Shown: positions 27,190-37,800 of the stretch, one piece after another
How positions within the stretch are numbered: position 1 is the stretch's first letter
Layout of the letters: each line of letters opens with the position of its first letter
Source of the DNA: Saccharomycopsis malanga
Lineage: Eukaryota; Ascomycota; Saccharomycetes; Ascoideales; Saccharomycopsidaceae
Direction: 5' to 3'
Length of the DNA stretch: 64,000 nucleotides
Assembly: GCA_004014935.1 (NCBI GenBank)
Contig: CP025323.1
Span: 1,860,001-1,924,000, forward strand
Translations under genes and position numbers: made by a program
Notes under the pieces: model-generated
Databases searched by the model: none
What the model was told of the DNA's origin: nothing
Seen by the model: only the letters and a program-made list of their open reading frames with translations

Positions 27190-30138
27190 CTAACTAACAA
27201 CAGTCACATTAAAGCTGTCACTACGACGTGTAGTGTCAATCTTCATAAGTTCTCTCAAGGCCATTGTAGCGTAGGCTGAAGTTGCTAATCTCATTTTGAT
27301 AATCACCGCTTTACGAGATCCACCAACTTCTGGCAATATTCTTTTCAGTTCATCAAATTCTTTTTTATCTTGATTCTTTTTATCTTTGTTATTACTAACA
27401 CTATCAATGCTCTCTACAATTTTCTTAGAAGTGCCATCATCATCTTCAACTTTTACCGAATTTCCCCCATCATCTTCGATTTTCATCGAGTTTTGATTGG
27501 CTCGCAAGATATCCAAATCGTCGGCTACCAATTCCTGAATTGGGTCTTCATAATGGCGAATATGGTACTCTAGAGCTTGTGGTTTATTGATCAAATGTCT
27601 ATAAGATCCAGCAAAGGAGAAATCTCTAACATTTCTGGCCATTTTGAATGGGTCCAATCCATCTTTAGCCATAATGTCTATGTAGACTTGTTTGATAGCA
27701 GGGTTTTCTGGATAGATGACGTCAAAACCAGGAGAAGGCAACACGACATCATATATTGTGAATTTGTTAGCTTTGACTTCTTCTTCGGTGATTGGTCTAG
27801 CTCTGATAAAAGTGTCAGATCTGACGTCCTCACCACCTTCCAAGATGTCGTCAGCGTCTAGAAGATCTTTATTGTTTTGTTCTTTCAAAACCAAGTCTCC
27901 CGCAACAACGCTAAAGCCAAACAATTCGAATCTACGACTAGCCACAGCATTCCAGATGTAACTTTGGTAGGCATGGCCATACATAATTCTGAGGTTTCTT
28001 GGTATTTTCATGATTCCCAAGAAATAACTATTGGCGTTGAAACCATCAAAGTTCTTTCTAGACGTTTCTTCACAAAGCGCTTTAAGAATACAGGTTTCAG
28101 CTAAGCATTTGTAAGGCATATACAGTAATGTGATGTGGGGATCTCTGGTTTGCTCCCATATTTCTCTGGCCTGAGCAGATTCGGGCAATACAAACTCTTG
28201 ATTTGACAAGATAAGCTGACATGCAGTTTCCCAATCAGACAAAAGAATCATTTTACCAATTTCATGTGTTGACACGCTGAATGTTCCAAATCGCTGCATG
28301 CCATAATAATTGATGAATCCTTTTTCCTTCAAGGTTTTGAAGTTTACTTCCATTATGTCCTCAACCGCCTTTTCAGGATGTAAACTTTTCACGTCTCTGA
28401 TGGTGATTAAAAACTCGTTTCCTTGCAAATCTCCTAGATCCAACCCCTCATCCTTATATTGGAACGAGCCCAATCTGATTCCCCTCAAGCTTTTGTTCAT
28501 ATTATTCATTCTGAGGGCGTCACCTTTCAAAATACAAACGTTTTGCACAGTGACAGCACGACGGTCCTTTGTACCAGCATACCGTATGGATTTCGGGTTG
28601 ATTCTCGTGAATTTGGCCAAGATGTTGACTGCTTCCATAGTATCTTTGTTTTTCTTGTACATTACAAAGTGAAGAAACTCCTTTTTAGGCCCCAATCCAT
28701 GCGGATCATCATTCGGATCATACTTCTTTTTATTGGGCTTTCTGGTCGAATGATTAGCAATGCCTATTTTGATAGTCTGATCGTCGTTGGTGATTGATTC
28801 CAACTTGTTGTTGAATACACTTCGTAACAATTGATGGAATTCTGTGCGAAGTGCTTTATCAGTGAACGTTCTTTGAGTGACCATTTTCCGGCTTTTCATC
28901 ACTGTTTCTTTCAATTGTTCATAATCATCATTACCGAGAAGCTTTATCAACTTTTCCTTTTGTTCTTCCGTGACATTGAACCGTTCAGACACCGGTTTCT
29001 GCTCTTCCTTCTTTTCTGGTGTGGATGTCTTCTTCTTTTCTTGGCGACGCTCTTTTGTAGAAAAACCTTCGTCCAAAAGATGTGCTACAGCACCATCCAA
29101 ACCAATCTCATTAACCATGAAATCCGTATACCGTTGCTTCAATGTTCCCACAAACGACAACTGGTCTGGCGATATAAAACTTGTGATTCCCACGTCTTTT
29201 TCTTGCACAGGTTTACGCATTAAATCAACACGTTGCCCAACCGTCTTTTTATACACAACACTACCGCCAGATTTGCTAAACACTTTAGTAATCGATGGTG
29301 CATACTCCAATGCTTTCTTGAATGCATTGTCAATCTCTTTTGGCTCGGGTATTCTTGCTAACATACCAGGAACCTGTGTTTTCAATTGATCTAGGATAAT
29401 ATCAATATTTTTTCTAGAACACTTTTCTTGAAACACATCCAATCTGATAACCAAATCAAACAAACAGTCCGGTTCTTGCTCAACATTCACACTTTGATAT
29501 CTATTAATGAATCCTTTCATGATCTCCTCCACTTTTCTTCTATCATTTTGGCTTTCTAACTTTATCGATTGATGATTGGACCCTCTTGCAACTATCCTAC
29601 CGTACGTTGTGTCCCACAATGCCAAATTCTCTTTACTGACTGACCCGAGAAAATCCAAGGCAATAAACCTGAACTTATATCTCACCGTTTTACCAACAGC
29701 ATCTACATAAATACCATCATTGGGAAAATAGTCCTTTTTCAAACTATTCAACCCATCAATAAGTGAAGCTCGCTCTCTAAACATATGGTTGTTTCTATCA
29801 ACGATCAAAACATTGTTCACATTGTAAATCCCATTGGAATCAGCTTCTTGGCTCAAAAATTTCAAACACTCCTTCTCCAAAGCATTGGGCAAATGTCTGC
29901 CATCTGCAATATTGTCGTTCTGAACATGTCCCCAGTCCGGAAACAAATACTGAAGAATCAATGCCACCGTAGTCTTACCACATCCAATAGTAGCAACCGG
30001 CACAATAATAAACTTATCCACCGTTAATGTCCCGTCATCTCCACCAATTCTAGGCTTCTTGCAACTGTCCTGAACTTTGCTAGAATCCTCCAACCCACGC
30101 TTCACCGAACTATTATCACTGGCATTCATCCCACTCAT
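27190..30138 (-). CDS. PUS7: Pus7 (TruD) pseudouridine synthase with inserted tRNA-ligase kinase domain
   Basis: 982 residues from ATG 30138. Residues 1-35 look like a normal Pus7 N-terminus (VKRGLEDS...CKKPRIG). Residues ~43-285 instead match the polynucleotide kinase domain of yeast tRNA ligase Trl1: P-loop ATIGCGKTT (49-57), GHVQNDNI, VLIVDRNNHMFRER (110-123), LWDTTYGRIVARGSNHQSIK and DLVIRLDV. Pus7 resumes at residue ~315 with DVGITSFISPDQ and KQRYTDFMVNEI. It continues with the catalytic YAGTKDRRAVTVQNV, NYYGMQRFGTFS, HAYQSYIWNAVASRR and SPGFDVIYP. Pus7 makes pseudouridine in tRNA, U2 snRNA and mRNA; the Trl1 kinase phosphorylates 5'-OH RNA ends in tRNA splicing. The frame is open throughout. 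The Trl1 ligase and phosphodiesterase domains are absent. Whether a full TRL1 exists elsewhere cannot be seen. Confidence 0.88.
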   Translation of the reverse strand: MSGMNASDNSSVKRGLEDSSKVQDSCKKPRIGGDDGTLTVDKFIIVPVATIGCGKTTVALILQYLFPDWGHVQNDNIADGRHLPNALEKECLKFLSQEADSNGIYNVNNVLIVDRNNHMFRERASLIDGLNSLKKDYFPNDGIYVDAVGKTVRYKFRFIALDFLGSVSKENLALWDTTYGRIVARGSNHQSIKLESQNDRRKVEEIMKGFINRYQSVNVEQEPDCLFDLVIRLDVFQEKCSRKNIDIILDQLKTQVPGMLARIPEPKEIDNAFKKALEYAPSITKVFSKSGGSVVYKKTVGQRVDLMRKPVQEKDVGITSFISPDQLSFVGTLKQRYTDFMVNEIGLDGAVAHLLDEGFSTKERRQEKKKTSTPEKKEEQKPVSERFNVTEEQKEKLIKLLGNDDYEQLKETVMKSRKMVTQRTFTDKALRTEFHQLLRSVFNNKLESITNDDQTIKIGIANHSTRKPNKKKYDPNDDPHGLGPKKEFLHFVMYKKNKDTMEAVNILAKFTRINPKSIRYAGTKDRRAVTVQNVCILKGDALRMNNMNKSLRGIRLGSFQYKDEGLDLGDLQGNEFLITIRDVKSLHPEKAVEDIMEVNFKTLKEKGFINYYGMQRFGTFSVSTHEIGKMILLSDWETACQLILSNQEFVLPESAQAREIWEQTRDPHITLLYMPYKCLAETCILKALCEETSRKNFDGFNANSYFLGIMKIPRNLRIMYGHAYQSYIWNAVASRRFELFGFSVVAGDLVLKEQNNKDLLDADDILEGGEDVRSDTFIRARPITEEEVKANKFTIYDVVLPSPGFDVIYPENPAIKQVYIDIMAKDGLDPFKMARNVRDFSFAGSYRHLINKPQALEYHIRHYEDPIQELVADDLDILRANQNSMKIEDDGGNSVKVEDDDGTSKKIVESIDSVSNNKDKKNQDKKEFDELKRILPEVGGSRKAVIIKMRLATSAYATMALRELMKIDTTRRSDSFNVTVVS

Positions 30139-30229
30139 TTTCACAGCCTTTTCTCACCAAAAAATTACCAGCAATCAAATCTTCATTCATATTTAGCCAT
30201 CTCCATACCTCTTGTACCATACAAAAATT

Positions 30230-30325
30230 TTCAGCATGATTATACATTGATCCGTACATATTTCAGCATGATTATGCATTACCAGCACATGATCCGTACA
30301 TATTTCAGCATGACTATACTTTATG
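30230..30325. repeat. Short imperfect repeats in the PUS7/RAD59 promoter
   Basis: GATCCGTACATATTTCAGCATG and its neighbours recur about three times. A related GATCCGTAACAATATTAGCATG lies just after RAD59, near 31162. Confidence 0.7.
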
Positions 30326-30437
30326 GTCACATGTGTGTTTTGTAGGATATCACCAAATCTGACTTTTTCGATGATGATCATCTCATAGCGGTTATACTGA
30401 TATAGATAGTAGCGGTTGTAAGACAAGGCTGAATTGA

Positions 30438-31163
30438 ATGGTATTTGGGGCCAAAGTAGCAACTATGGGGGCCAATATCAAGAAGGAAAAAAAGGTTTCA
30501 AAGCAAGTAGGAAAGATACCATTTTATACTAAACGTTCAAGTGTTGTTTACTTTCCAAAGTTTCCCACGTTCAATCCAGAAGAGTTTGAAAGTGAGCTCG
30601 AAAGGCCACGCACTGACTGGTCTGTTGAGCGGATCCGCATCTTCGTAGTCCGGCTAGAACACATTAAGAGTAAAAGAGGACGCGCCACCAACGACAAGTT
30701 TTGGATAAACATTTCTGCACTTTTAAATCTTGCCAATGGTGTCTTTGGATTCAGCGGCTGGTCCACACATATTGTAGATTCTTGCAAAGTGCTACATTCA
30801 GACGTATATTACAGAGAGAACGGCAATGTAAGGACAGATCATTACTTTGAAAAGATCAAAGCGGAACAGGAGATAGACATTATCGACACAGACACGTTTG
30901 ATGAAAAAACCGAGAACGAAAACGGCACTTTAGGATACGACTTGGAAATAGAAACAACAGTAAAGCTCATTTTAAAGGACGGAACATCTGTCCAAAGTCT
31001 GGGAACAGGAAAAGTCACGAATTTGCCGCTGAAATCCTTGTCTTTCCATACAGCAAAAAAAGCAGCTGTATCTGACGCTACCAAAAACTGCTTCCTCAAA
31101 CTAACAGACTTGCTAGAAAACCATCGCGACCGCTGGACCATACGACAGTTCAATTGGAACTGA
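30438..31163 (+). CDS. RAD59: Rad52-family recombination protein Rad59
   Basis: 241 residues, against 238 in S. cerevisiae. It contains the Rad52/Rad59 DNA-binding core: WSVERIRIFVVRLEHIKS, then LANGVFGFSGWSTHIVDS, YDLEIETTVKLILKDGTSVQ, and the signature HTAKKAAVSDATKNCFLKL. It lacks the long Rad52 C-terminus that binds Rad51 and RPA, which points to Rad59. Rad59 augments single-strand annealing by Rad52. The divergent PUS7 fusion lies 299 bp away. A second in-frame ATG at 30468 could be the real start. Confidence 0.88.
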   Translation: MVFGAKVATMGANIKKEKKVSKQVGKIPFYTKRSSVVYFPKFPTFNPEEFESELERPRTDWSVERIRIFVVRLEHIKSKRGRATNDKFWINISALLNLANGVFGFSGWSTHIVDSCKVLHSDVYYRENGNVRTDHYFEKIKAEQEIDIIDTDTFDEKTENENGTLGYDLEIETTVKLILKDGTSVQSLGTGKVTNLPLKSLSFHTAKKAAVSDATKNCFLKLTDLLENHRDRWTIRQFNWN

Positions 31164-31227
31164 TCCGTAACAATATTAGCATGCATGTTGAGACGGTATT
31201 CTGCAGGTAAACGCATAATCACATGTC

Positions 31228-31235
31228 TCACGTGA
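31228..31235. promoter_or_regulatory. TCACGTGA palindrome upstream of NDUFS7
   Basis: An eight-base palindrome with a CACGTG core, the consensus for Cbf1/Tye7-type bHLH factors, 166 bp upstream of the NDUFS7 ATG. Confidence 0.4.
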
Positions 31236-31400
31236 GCACAGGGCACCAAACTCTTTCCAGCCAATCAAGAATTTGTCAAATATGATTATTATTTAGAGGT
31301 AGAAAAGAAAGAAAAAAAAGATAATACAGAAGAAAAGAGAGGGAAATTTCCGTTTAGTTAGTTCTTATAGTGGATTTTGACAGAAGAAACCGTGTATAAA

Positions 31401-32051
31401 ATGAGTTTTGCTATCAAGAACTCGTTGCAAAGAATACCTTTGAAGGCTACTTCCCTAGTGGTGAAGCAAGCCACACCAGCTGCTTTGATACAATACAGAC
31501 ACAACTCATCTCGTGCCTCGCAGTTGACTCCTCACAGCTTGCCTACAAATGACCCATTGGTCTCACAGCTACAGCCAAACAATGCGTTGGACTATGTATT
31601 GACCTCCTTGGACGGCATTGCCAATTGGGCCAGAAAGTCGTCCTTCTGGCCAGTGACGTTTGGCTTGGCCTGCTGTGCCGTTGAGATGATGCATGTCTCC
31701 ACCCCAAGATACGATCAGGATAGATTGGGTATTATTTTCAGAGCTTCTCCAAGACAGTCTGATGTCATGATTGTTGCTGGTACCTTGACCAATAAGATGG
31801 CTCCTGCACTTAGACAGGTGTACGATCAAATGGCCGAGCCTAGATGGGTCATTTCCATGGGATCCTGTGCCAATGGCGGTGGCTACTACCATTACTCGTA
31901 TTCTGTAGTCAGAGGCTGTGACAGAGTTGTTCCTGTAGATGTCTATGTTCCAGGCTGTCCTCCGACTGCCGAAGCCTTGATGTACGGCATTTTCCAGTTA
32001 CAGAAGAAGATGATGAAGACCAGAATCACCAGATTGTGGTGGAGAAAATGA
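31401..32051 (+). CDS. Complex I 20-kDa iron-sulfur subunit (NDUFS7/PSST)
   Basis: 216 residues from ATG 31401. A basic presequence ([23 protein letters not shown]) targets mitochondria. The mature part shows [58 protein letters not shown] and [16 protein letters not shown]. Cys-91, Cys-92, Cys-156 and Cys-186 fit the four ligands of the N2 [4Fe-4S] cluster, which passes electrons to ubiquinone. All key residues are intact, so the organism keeps proton-pumping complex I. That excludes Saccharomyces and Kluyveromyces type yeasts, which have lost it. Confidence 0.97.
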   Translation: MSFAIKNSLQRIPLKATSLVVKQATPAALIQYRHNSSRASQLTPHSLPTNDPLVSQLQPNNALDYVLTSLDGIANWARKSSFWPVTFGLACCAVEMMHVSTPRYDQDRLGIIFRASPRQSDVMIVAGTLTNKMAPALRQVYDQMAEPRWVISMGSCANGGGYYHYSYSVVRGCDRVVPVDVYVPGCPPTAEALMYGIFQLQKKMMKTRITRLWWRK

Positions 32052-32397
32052 GTTTTACATTTCTAAAGCTTATAGCAAACTCACGCCGCTTTCCAAAACA
32101 AATTCACACATCACATCCAACTTTCTTAGCATCTCACTGCTCCAGGGCATTACACTAGTGGACCACGGTGGTAGATCACAGTAGTGGACCATAGGATATC
32201 TTTTTTTCTTGTCTTCTTTTAACTCATCATTTGCTATATATTCTATAGTCTTTTTTATTGTACGTTCTTGCTTTTACATGCACTGATTGTCATATTCGTA
32301 GTAGTTGAGTGATTTGATCATTATTACTGAGTGGTGAATTCAAACAGGTGTATTGTATATAATACAAGCACTTTTGGTCTTGTCTATAATTTCAATG

Positions 32398-32530
32398 ACT
32401 TTTACTTTTTAAAAAGTGGCATTATAAATAATATCATATACCTTTTACTTCTTAAAAAGTGGTATTATAAATAATATCATATACCTTTTACTTCTTAAAA
32501 AATGGTATTATAAATAATATCATATATTTC
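32398..32530. repeat. 43-bp tandem repeat merging into a SINE 3' end
   Basis: CCTTTTACTTCTTAAAAAGT...AATAATATCATATA is present about three times with a 43-bp period. The last unit's AATAATATCATATA runs straight into the SINE-like 3' block. Confidence 0.88.
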
Positions 32531-32556
32531 AAGCCCAGTACATATCAGTTTCGTTG
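32509..32556 (-). mobile_element. SINE-like repeat, 3'-end fragment
   Basis: ATAATATCATATATTTCAAG then CCCAGTACATATCAGTTTCG, minus orientation. It is cut off sharply after the TTTCG and followed by another AAAAGTGGTATTA from the adjacent tandem repeat. Confidence 0.7.
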
Positions 32557-32700
32557 AAAAGTGGTATTAATGTAGAAGAGTTTTACAAGGAACGAACCGA
32601 AATTAGTGGATCGGAATTTATAAATACAATTGAAGGCATGGTTTAGAAGTAGATAGGAATTACCGTCAATGCTTTACATGTTTTATTACATCTTGAAAAT

Positions 32701-32930
32701 TTACATACTTTGAATTTTTAAAGTTATTTTTCGAAAATCCAGTCAAATAATATGTCTAATAATAATAATAATATTTTCCAAGAATATTATATTAGTTTGA
32801 TGTATATACGTTGTATTAACAACAAAACATTAAAATCCTAAAATGGGATTGGTCTCTGGATTTCTTCACAATAATCAACTTGATATTTCTTTTCTTTTGA
32901 CAACCCACATGTTGAGTATGAATTATAATT
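32701..32930. repeat. Diverged direct duplication, copy 1 of 2
   Basis: Shares AAAATCCAGTCAAATAATAT, TCTAATAATAA, ATTTTC-AAGA, GTATATAC and TCTCTGG...AATCAACTT, in the same order, with 33485-33690. Origin unknown; it is not the SINE family. Confidence 0.65.
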
Positions 32931-33087
32931 ATCAAATACTTTTTTAGATAAATAGTCTTATTTTAATAAAAATAAAGCCCAAATAATTAAATTTTCAAAA
33001 AACTTGTGTATTTGCTACTTTTTGATTGAAATTACTATTTATATCAAAATAAATATCTATTCAATATTTACCTAGATCTCTGATTAG

Positions 33088-33380
33088 CCACTGAGCCATC
33101 CTGCTCAGTGGTTAGTGCTCTAAAAGAGGAGAAAAAGACCTAACAGGAACACGGGTTCGATTCTTAAAACGAACACTTTTCACGATGCTCAAAAGGCAAG
33201 TGTAACTGTCTAACATGACCTGAACCAATAGTGCTTAGTTTTTAATTTATTACATTAAAAAATTAAAATGATTGGACACGATTGGGTTTCCCCACTGGGC
33301 TTTACCAAGTCCCCTTCGACATGGCGCGTATATACGAAACTGATATGTACTGGGCTTGAAATATATGATATTATTATTAT
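33088..33380 (+). mobile_element. tRNA-derived SINE-like repeat, long subfamily, full length
   Basis: About 293 bp. It opens with an inverted repeat, CCACTGAGCC...GCTCAGTGG. The head TGCTCAGTGGTTAGTGCTCT is followed by AGAAAAAGACCTAACAGGAA and a B box, GGGTTCGATTC, at 33153-33163. The body has ACGATGCTCAAAAGGCAAGT and GGGTTTCCCCACTGGGC, then TTTACCAAGTCCCCTTCGAC, GCGCGTATATACGAAACTG, TACTGGGCTTGAAATATATG and (ATT)n. Its body matches the 19768-20071 copy. Confidence 0.87.
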
Positions 33381-33484
33381 CTATGTAATAAGTATCCAAA
33401 AAACTATTCAAGAATTATCTATTTAAAATCAATCCCCATCTTTTATAGTTAGCACCAATGTTTTCCTTGTTTCATTATATTTTA

Positions 33485-33690
33485 AAAACACTATACTCTG
33501 AATTTTTCAATTTTCTCCAAACTTGATTTTTCAAAAATCCAGTCAAATAATATATCTAATAATAAACATATTTTCTAAGAGCATGATACCAGTTTTGCAT
33601 ATATACTCTGCATTTAAAGATAAAAAACCTTCAATGGATCTCTGGGTCTTTTACAAAAATCAACTTTGTTTGACAGCTATATATGCTAAG
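33485..33690. repeat. Diverged direct duplication, copy 2 of 2
   Basis: Partner of the segment at 32701-32930, about 780 bp downstream in the same orientation, with many small gaps. Confidence 0.65.
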
Positions 33691-34093
33691 TGGTAAGCAA
33701 CAAACCCTGTTCAAACCATGTTATAGTTGCATTAACCTGGCTTTTCTCGTCCAATATATTAACAAGATGTTATTTGTATACAGAAAAGCAACCAATACGA
33801 ATAGCTCAAACAAGTTTCACTGTCAAACTTATGTGGTCTTGTGCAATTCAAATTAAATATACACTCAAGACGTGACAAATTTTTTTAAAATTGAATTATC
33901 ATGTTACTATCAAAACACCAGTTTACAACTTGACCACTACAATATAAACTGTATAGTTTGATTTCCATTTTTTATCAATGTTCAATAGTGCTTTCTAACC
34001 AAACCCTATCACCTGTAACAAAAAAGACTACAGTCACATTACCAATGAATCGTGAAAAATAATATATTTAAAAGTATACATTCAACACCCCAC
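33691..34093. other. Intergenic stretch downstream of RPS12
   Basis: No gene seen. Confidence 0.45.
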
Positions 34094-34528
34094 TTATTGC
34101 TGAGAAAAGTACTCCAACAAGACGTTTCTCTCGTCGGATTCTGCACCCCAGTCCTTGACGACAACAACAGAAGCACCAACAACCTTTCTGGCGTTACCTT
34201 CTTGGTCCAATTGACACAAACCAGCCCATTCACCCAATTGCTTGGCGTCAGAGACCTTAATCAATGGGATCTTTTGTTCTGGCTCGTTACACAAGGCTTC
34301 GACCAACTTGATGATGGCTTGTTCGGTGACGGTGTCACACAAGACAGCCAATTGGACGTTACCCTTGGCCAAGGCCTTGGTGGATTCTCTCAAACCTCTA
34401 GCCAAACCATCGTGGATCAAAGAAGTTCTCAAGACAACTTTCAAAGCGTCTTCAATAGAGATGGCTCCGGAGGTTTCTTCAACGGCGACTTCTTCGACGA
34501 CTTCAACTGGTTGTTCGGTGTCAGACAT
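34094..34528 (-). CDS. RPS12: 40S ribosomal protein eS12
   Basis: 144 residues, close to S. cerevisiae Rps12 (143). An acidic N-terminus ([18 protein letters not shown]) precedes the L7Ae-like fold: [60 protein letters not shown] and [16 protein letters not shown]. It binds rRNA in the small-subunit beak. Leucines are almost all TTG, as expected for a highly expressed yeast gene, and no CTG is used. No intron. It is divergent from SKI2. Confidence 0.97.
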   Translation of the reverse strand: MSDTEQPVEVVEEVAVEETSGAISIEDALKVVLRTSLIHDGLARGLRESTKALAKGNVQLAVLCDTVTEQAIIKLVEALCNEPEQKIPLIKVSDAKQLGEWAGLCQLDQEGNARKVVGASVVVVKDWGAESDERNVLLEYFSQQ

Positions 34529-34836
34529 GTTTGCTTATATTTCTTTGATTATAGACTTCTTCGACAGACAGTTCCTGCTCAGTACTATAGTGATGTTCTT
34601 TTTTAGTAAGAAACCTCTTGAAAGGTTTAACCCAACTTTTCAGTTCTCACATGTTGTTCGCTCGCATCAAGAAAAATGAAAAATGAAAAATGAAAAATCA
34701 ACAGCAGGTCACAGACAAGCCCTAGGAACACGCTCGTGACGAGCACATGTGTTATATATGCATAAAGCATGGGATGCACACATCAACATGCAGTGGTATG
34801 CATGATGGTATAAAAGAGCGAATCACGGGTGGCAAT

Positions 34837-37800
34837 ATGAGTGGTAGAAGAGATGAAGATGGTGGTGGTGATGATGAAGATGAAGATGGGAATAATAAAG
34901 CAGCAAGAATGATTGAAGACAAGGAATTAGTGGAATTGGTTAAAGGGATTGAGGAGATTGGGAGTGGGCCAATTTCAGCGTTTTCGCAAAGTCGGTATGA
35001 GGAAGAAAGCAAGAGCGATGAAGATGTTGACGATGCGTTACGGCGAGAATATTTAGTGCCATCAGGGGTGTCGTGGGATATATTGGATTTAGTGCAGGAG
35101 GTTGCAGAGGTGAGTAAGGAGCAGGTGCTTGACGACTTGTTGGGGGTTCCAGAGCTGGTGGACAGCATTGTTTTGCGGTTCAAACGGCGTGGAATGGAAG
35201 GGTGTATTGAAAGATATGTGGAGGAGGTTGACGCAGGGCAGGGAGCTGGAGGCACAGGGCAGAACTCGATGTCGCTTCAGCGGGGGTTTGGTAGCAAGAA
35301 GGACGCGGTTCAGGGCCGGTCTGGAGTGTTGCCGTTTGCACCGGGCGGAGTTAGCATGGAGGACGCGACAGAGAAGCTTGTAGAGACGTTCCGAGGGCTC
35401 CACCGGGATGCAGACGGGCTTTTTGATGTTCCGGAGGGTCTTGAGCGCGGGTTGCAGGTGTCCAACGGGACTGGAGTAGCGGAAATAACAGAGTTGAATG
35501 CCGAGATAGGCGTAGAGCAGGAAACACCGGAGCCTCCAGAGGAGGATATCGAGACGTTTAGCGAGGCCCTCATGCCCAGCAGCAAGCCCAGCAGCAACAG
35601 CCAGGACGACAACGTGACGATTGACCTGTTGTTGCCGTCGAATATTGTAATACAGCCGAATCACATGGCACAGAGCTTCAAAAAGAAAAACTGGGCACAT
35701 ATGGTGGATCTCAACCATACGATAGACAATCTAGAGGACTTGGTGCCTCAGATGGCCAGAGAGTGGCCGTTTGAGCTTGATCCGTTCCAGAAAGAAGCGG
35801 TGTACCATTTGGAGCAGAACGACTCGGTATTTGTAGCTGCACACACGTCTGCTGGAAAAACGGTTGTAGCAGAGTATGCCATAGCAATGGCGAACAGAAA
35901 CATGACCAAGGCGATCTACACGTCGCCCATCAAGGCGTTGTCGAACCAAAAGTTCCGGGATTTTAAGCAGGACTTTACAGATGTAGATGTTGGCTTGATA
36001 ACCGGCGATGTGCAGATCAATCCCACTGCAAATTGCCTTATCATGACCACCGAAATCCTCCGCTCGATGCTCTACCGCGGCGCCGACCTTATACGAGACG
36101 TAGAGTTTGTCATTTTCGACGAGGTGCACTATGTCAACGATATTGACAGGGGCGTGGTGTGGGAAGAAGTCATCATCATGCTCCCGCCGCACGTCAAGTT
36201 TATTCTTCTCAGTGCCACCGTGCCTAACACGTTTGAATTCGCCAGCTGGGTCGGTCGTACCAAACACAAGGACATTTATGTGATCAGCACTCCTAAACGG
36301 CCGATTCCTTTGGAAATCTTTGCCTGGGCCAAGGGAAACCTTTACAAAGTTGTAGACTCGCAAAGAGTTTTTTTGGAGGACGGGTTTCGCCAGCACAGGG
36401 ACACGTTGGAGGGTACTAAAAAGGGCGGAAGCAGAGGCGGCAGAGGAGACTCCAGAGGCGGCAGAGGAGGCAGAGGAGACGTCAGAGGAGGCAGAGGAGC
36501 CAGAGGAGGAGCCAGAGGCGGAGCTAAAAATGGTAGACAGTTTATGAACCGAGATGGACCAAATAAAAAGACTTGGTTAGATCTTGTTCAATATCTCAAA
36601 AACAAAGACCTTCTTCCTGCAGTGGTGTTTGTTTTCAGCAAAAAGCGTTGTGAAGAGTATGTTGACAGCTTGACTTCGGTGGATTTCACCAGTGCCAAGG
36701 AAAAGTCAGAAATACACCGGTTTTTTGAAAGTGCAATGTCACGTTTGAAAAAAGAAGATCGACTGCTTCCTCAGATTCTAAAAGTGCGAGAAATGGCAGG
36801 CCGTGGAGTGGCAGTCCATCACGGTGGGTTGCTCCCCATAGTTAAGGAAGTTATTGAGATCTTGTTTTCGAAATCATTAGTCAAAGTGTTGTTTGCTACA
36901 GAGACGTTTGCCATGGGTCTTAATTTGCCAACCCGAACAGTAGTCTTCAGCGAGTTGCGTAAACATGACGGCAAAGCGTTTCGGTACTTGCTTCCGGGCG
37001 AGTTTACCCAGATGTCGGGCCGGGCAGGCCGTCGGGGCTTGGATACAATTGGCACGGTGATTGTCATGACTTACAATATGCCATTGGAGCCCCAGAGCTT
37101 CAAGGAGGTTGTCTTGGGCGTCCCCACAAAATTGTCGTCTCAGTTCAGATTAACATACAACATGATCTTGAACCTTTTGCGGATCGAGGCCCTTCGTGTG
37201 GAAGAGATGATCAAACGGTCGTTCAGCGAAAACACCGCTCAGTCCATGTTGCCAGACCATATGGAAACAGCAAAGAGATTGGAACAAGAGATCAACCGTC
37301 TTGAGGTGGACCGCAGCGAGTTTGCGGACGAAAGCGCCGCTTTGCTTCAGGATTTGCATTCCAAATTCACAGAATACCATACTGTGCTGTGTGAATTGAT
37401 ACGCACTGCCTTGGAAACCCCGGCACTCAAGCGTAAGTTTGCTGCCGGCCGTTTGGTGGTCTTCCGAGACCGCAAACAGAAACTCAGACCCGGTTTTATC
37501 GTCAGCATCCGCCCAAAAGGCTTGGAAGTGTTGCTGTTCAACTTGGGCACCCAACGCGAGGATTATAACGAGTCAGACTTGGCCTCAATCCCATACTTGT
37601 CCATGATTCCGTTCTTCATCCGCAGTTTGAAGCTTCCTAGAATGGAATTCCACGGAAAGTACCGTAAGGTGGTTGTTCCATACGATAAGGTGGAATTGGT
37701 GACTCGTAACCATGCCTCAAATGATAAGGAACAGTTTGCCGACCGCATCAAGTTGTTGCTAAAGTTCCAGAACGAATGGAATGAGGTAGAATGGGATGGG

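Noticed and set aside
28310-29389. Several plus-strand frames of 112-139 codons inside the PUS7 fusion
   Set aside because: Antisense shadows of conserved TruD and kinase-linker sequence.
33100-33175. A functional tRNA gene
   Set aside because: Same reason: B box present, but no cloverleaf and the shared repeat body follows.
34052-34606. 184-codon plus-strand frame across RPS12
   Set aside because: Antisense shadow of a highly conserved ribosomal protein gene with strong codon bias.
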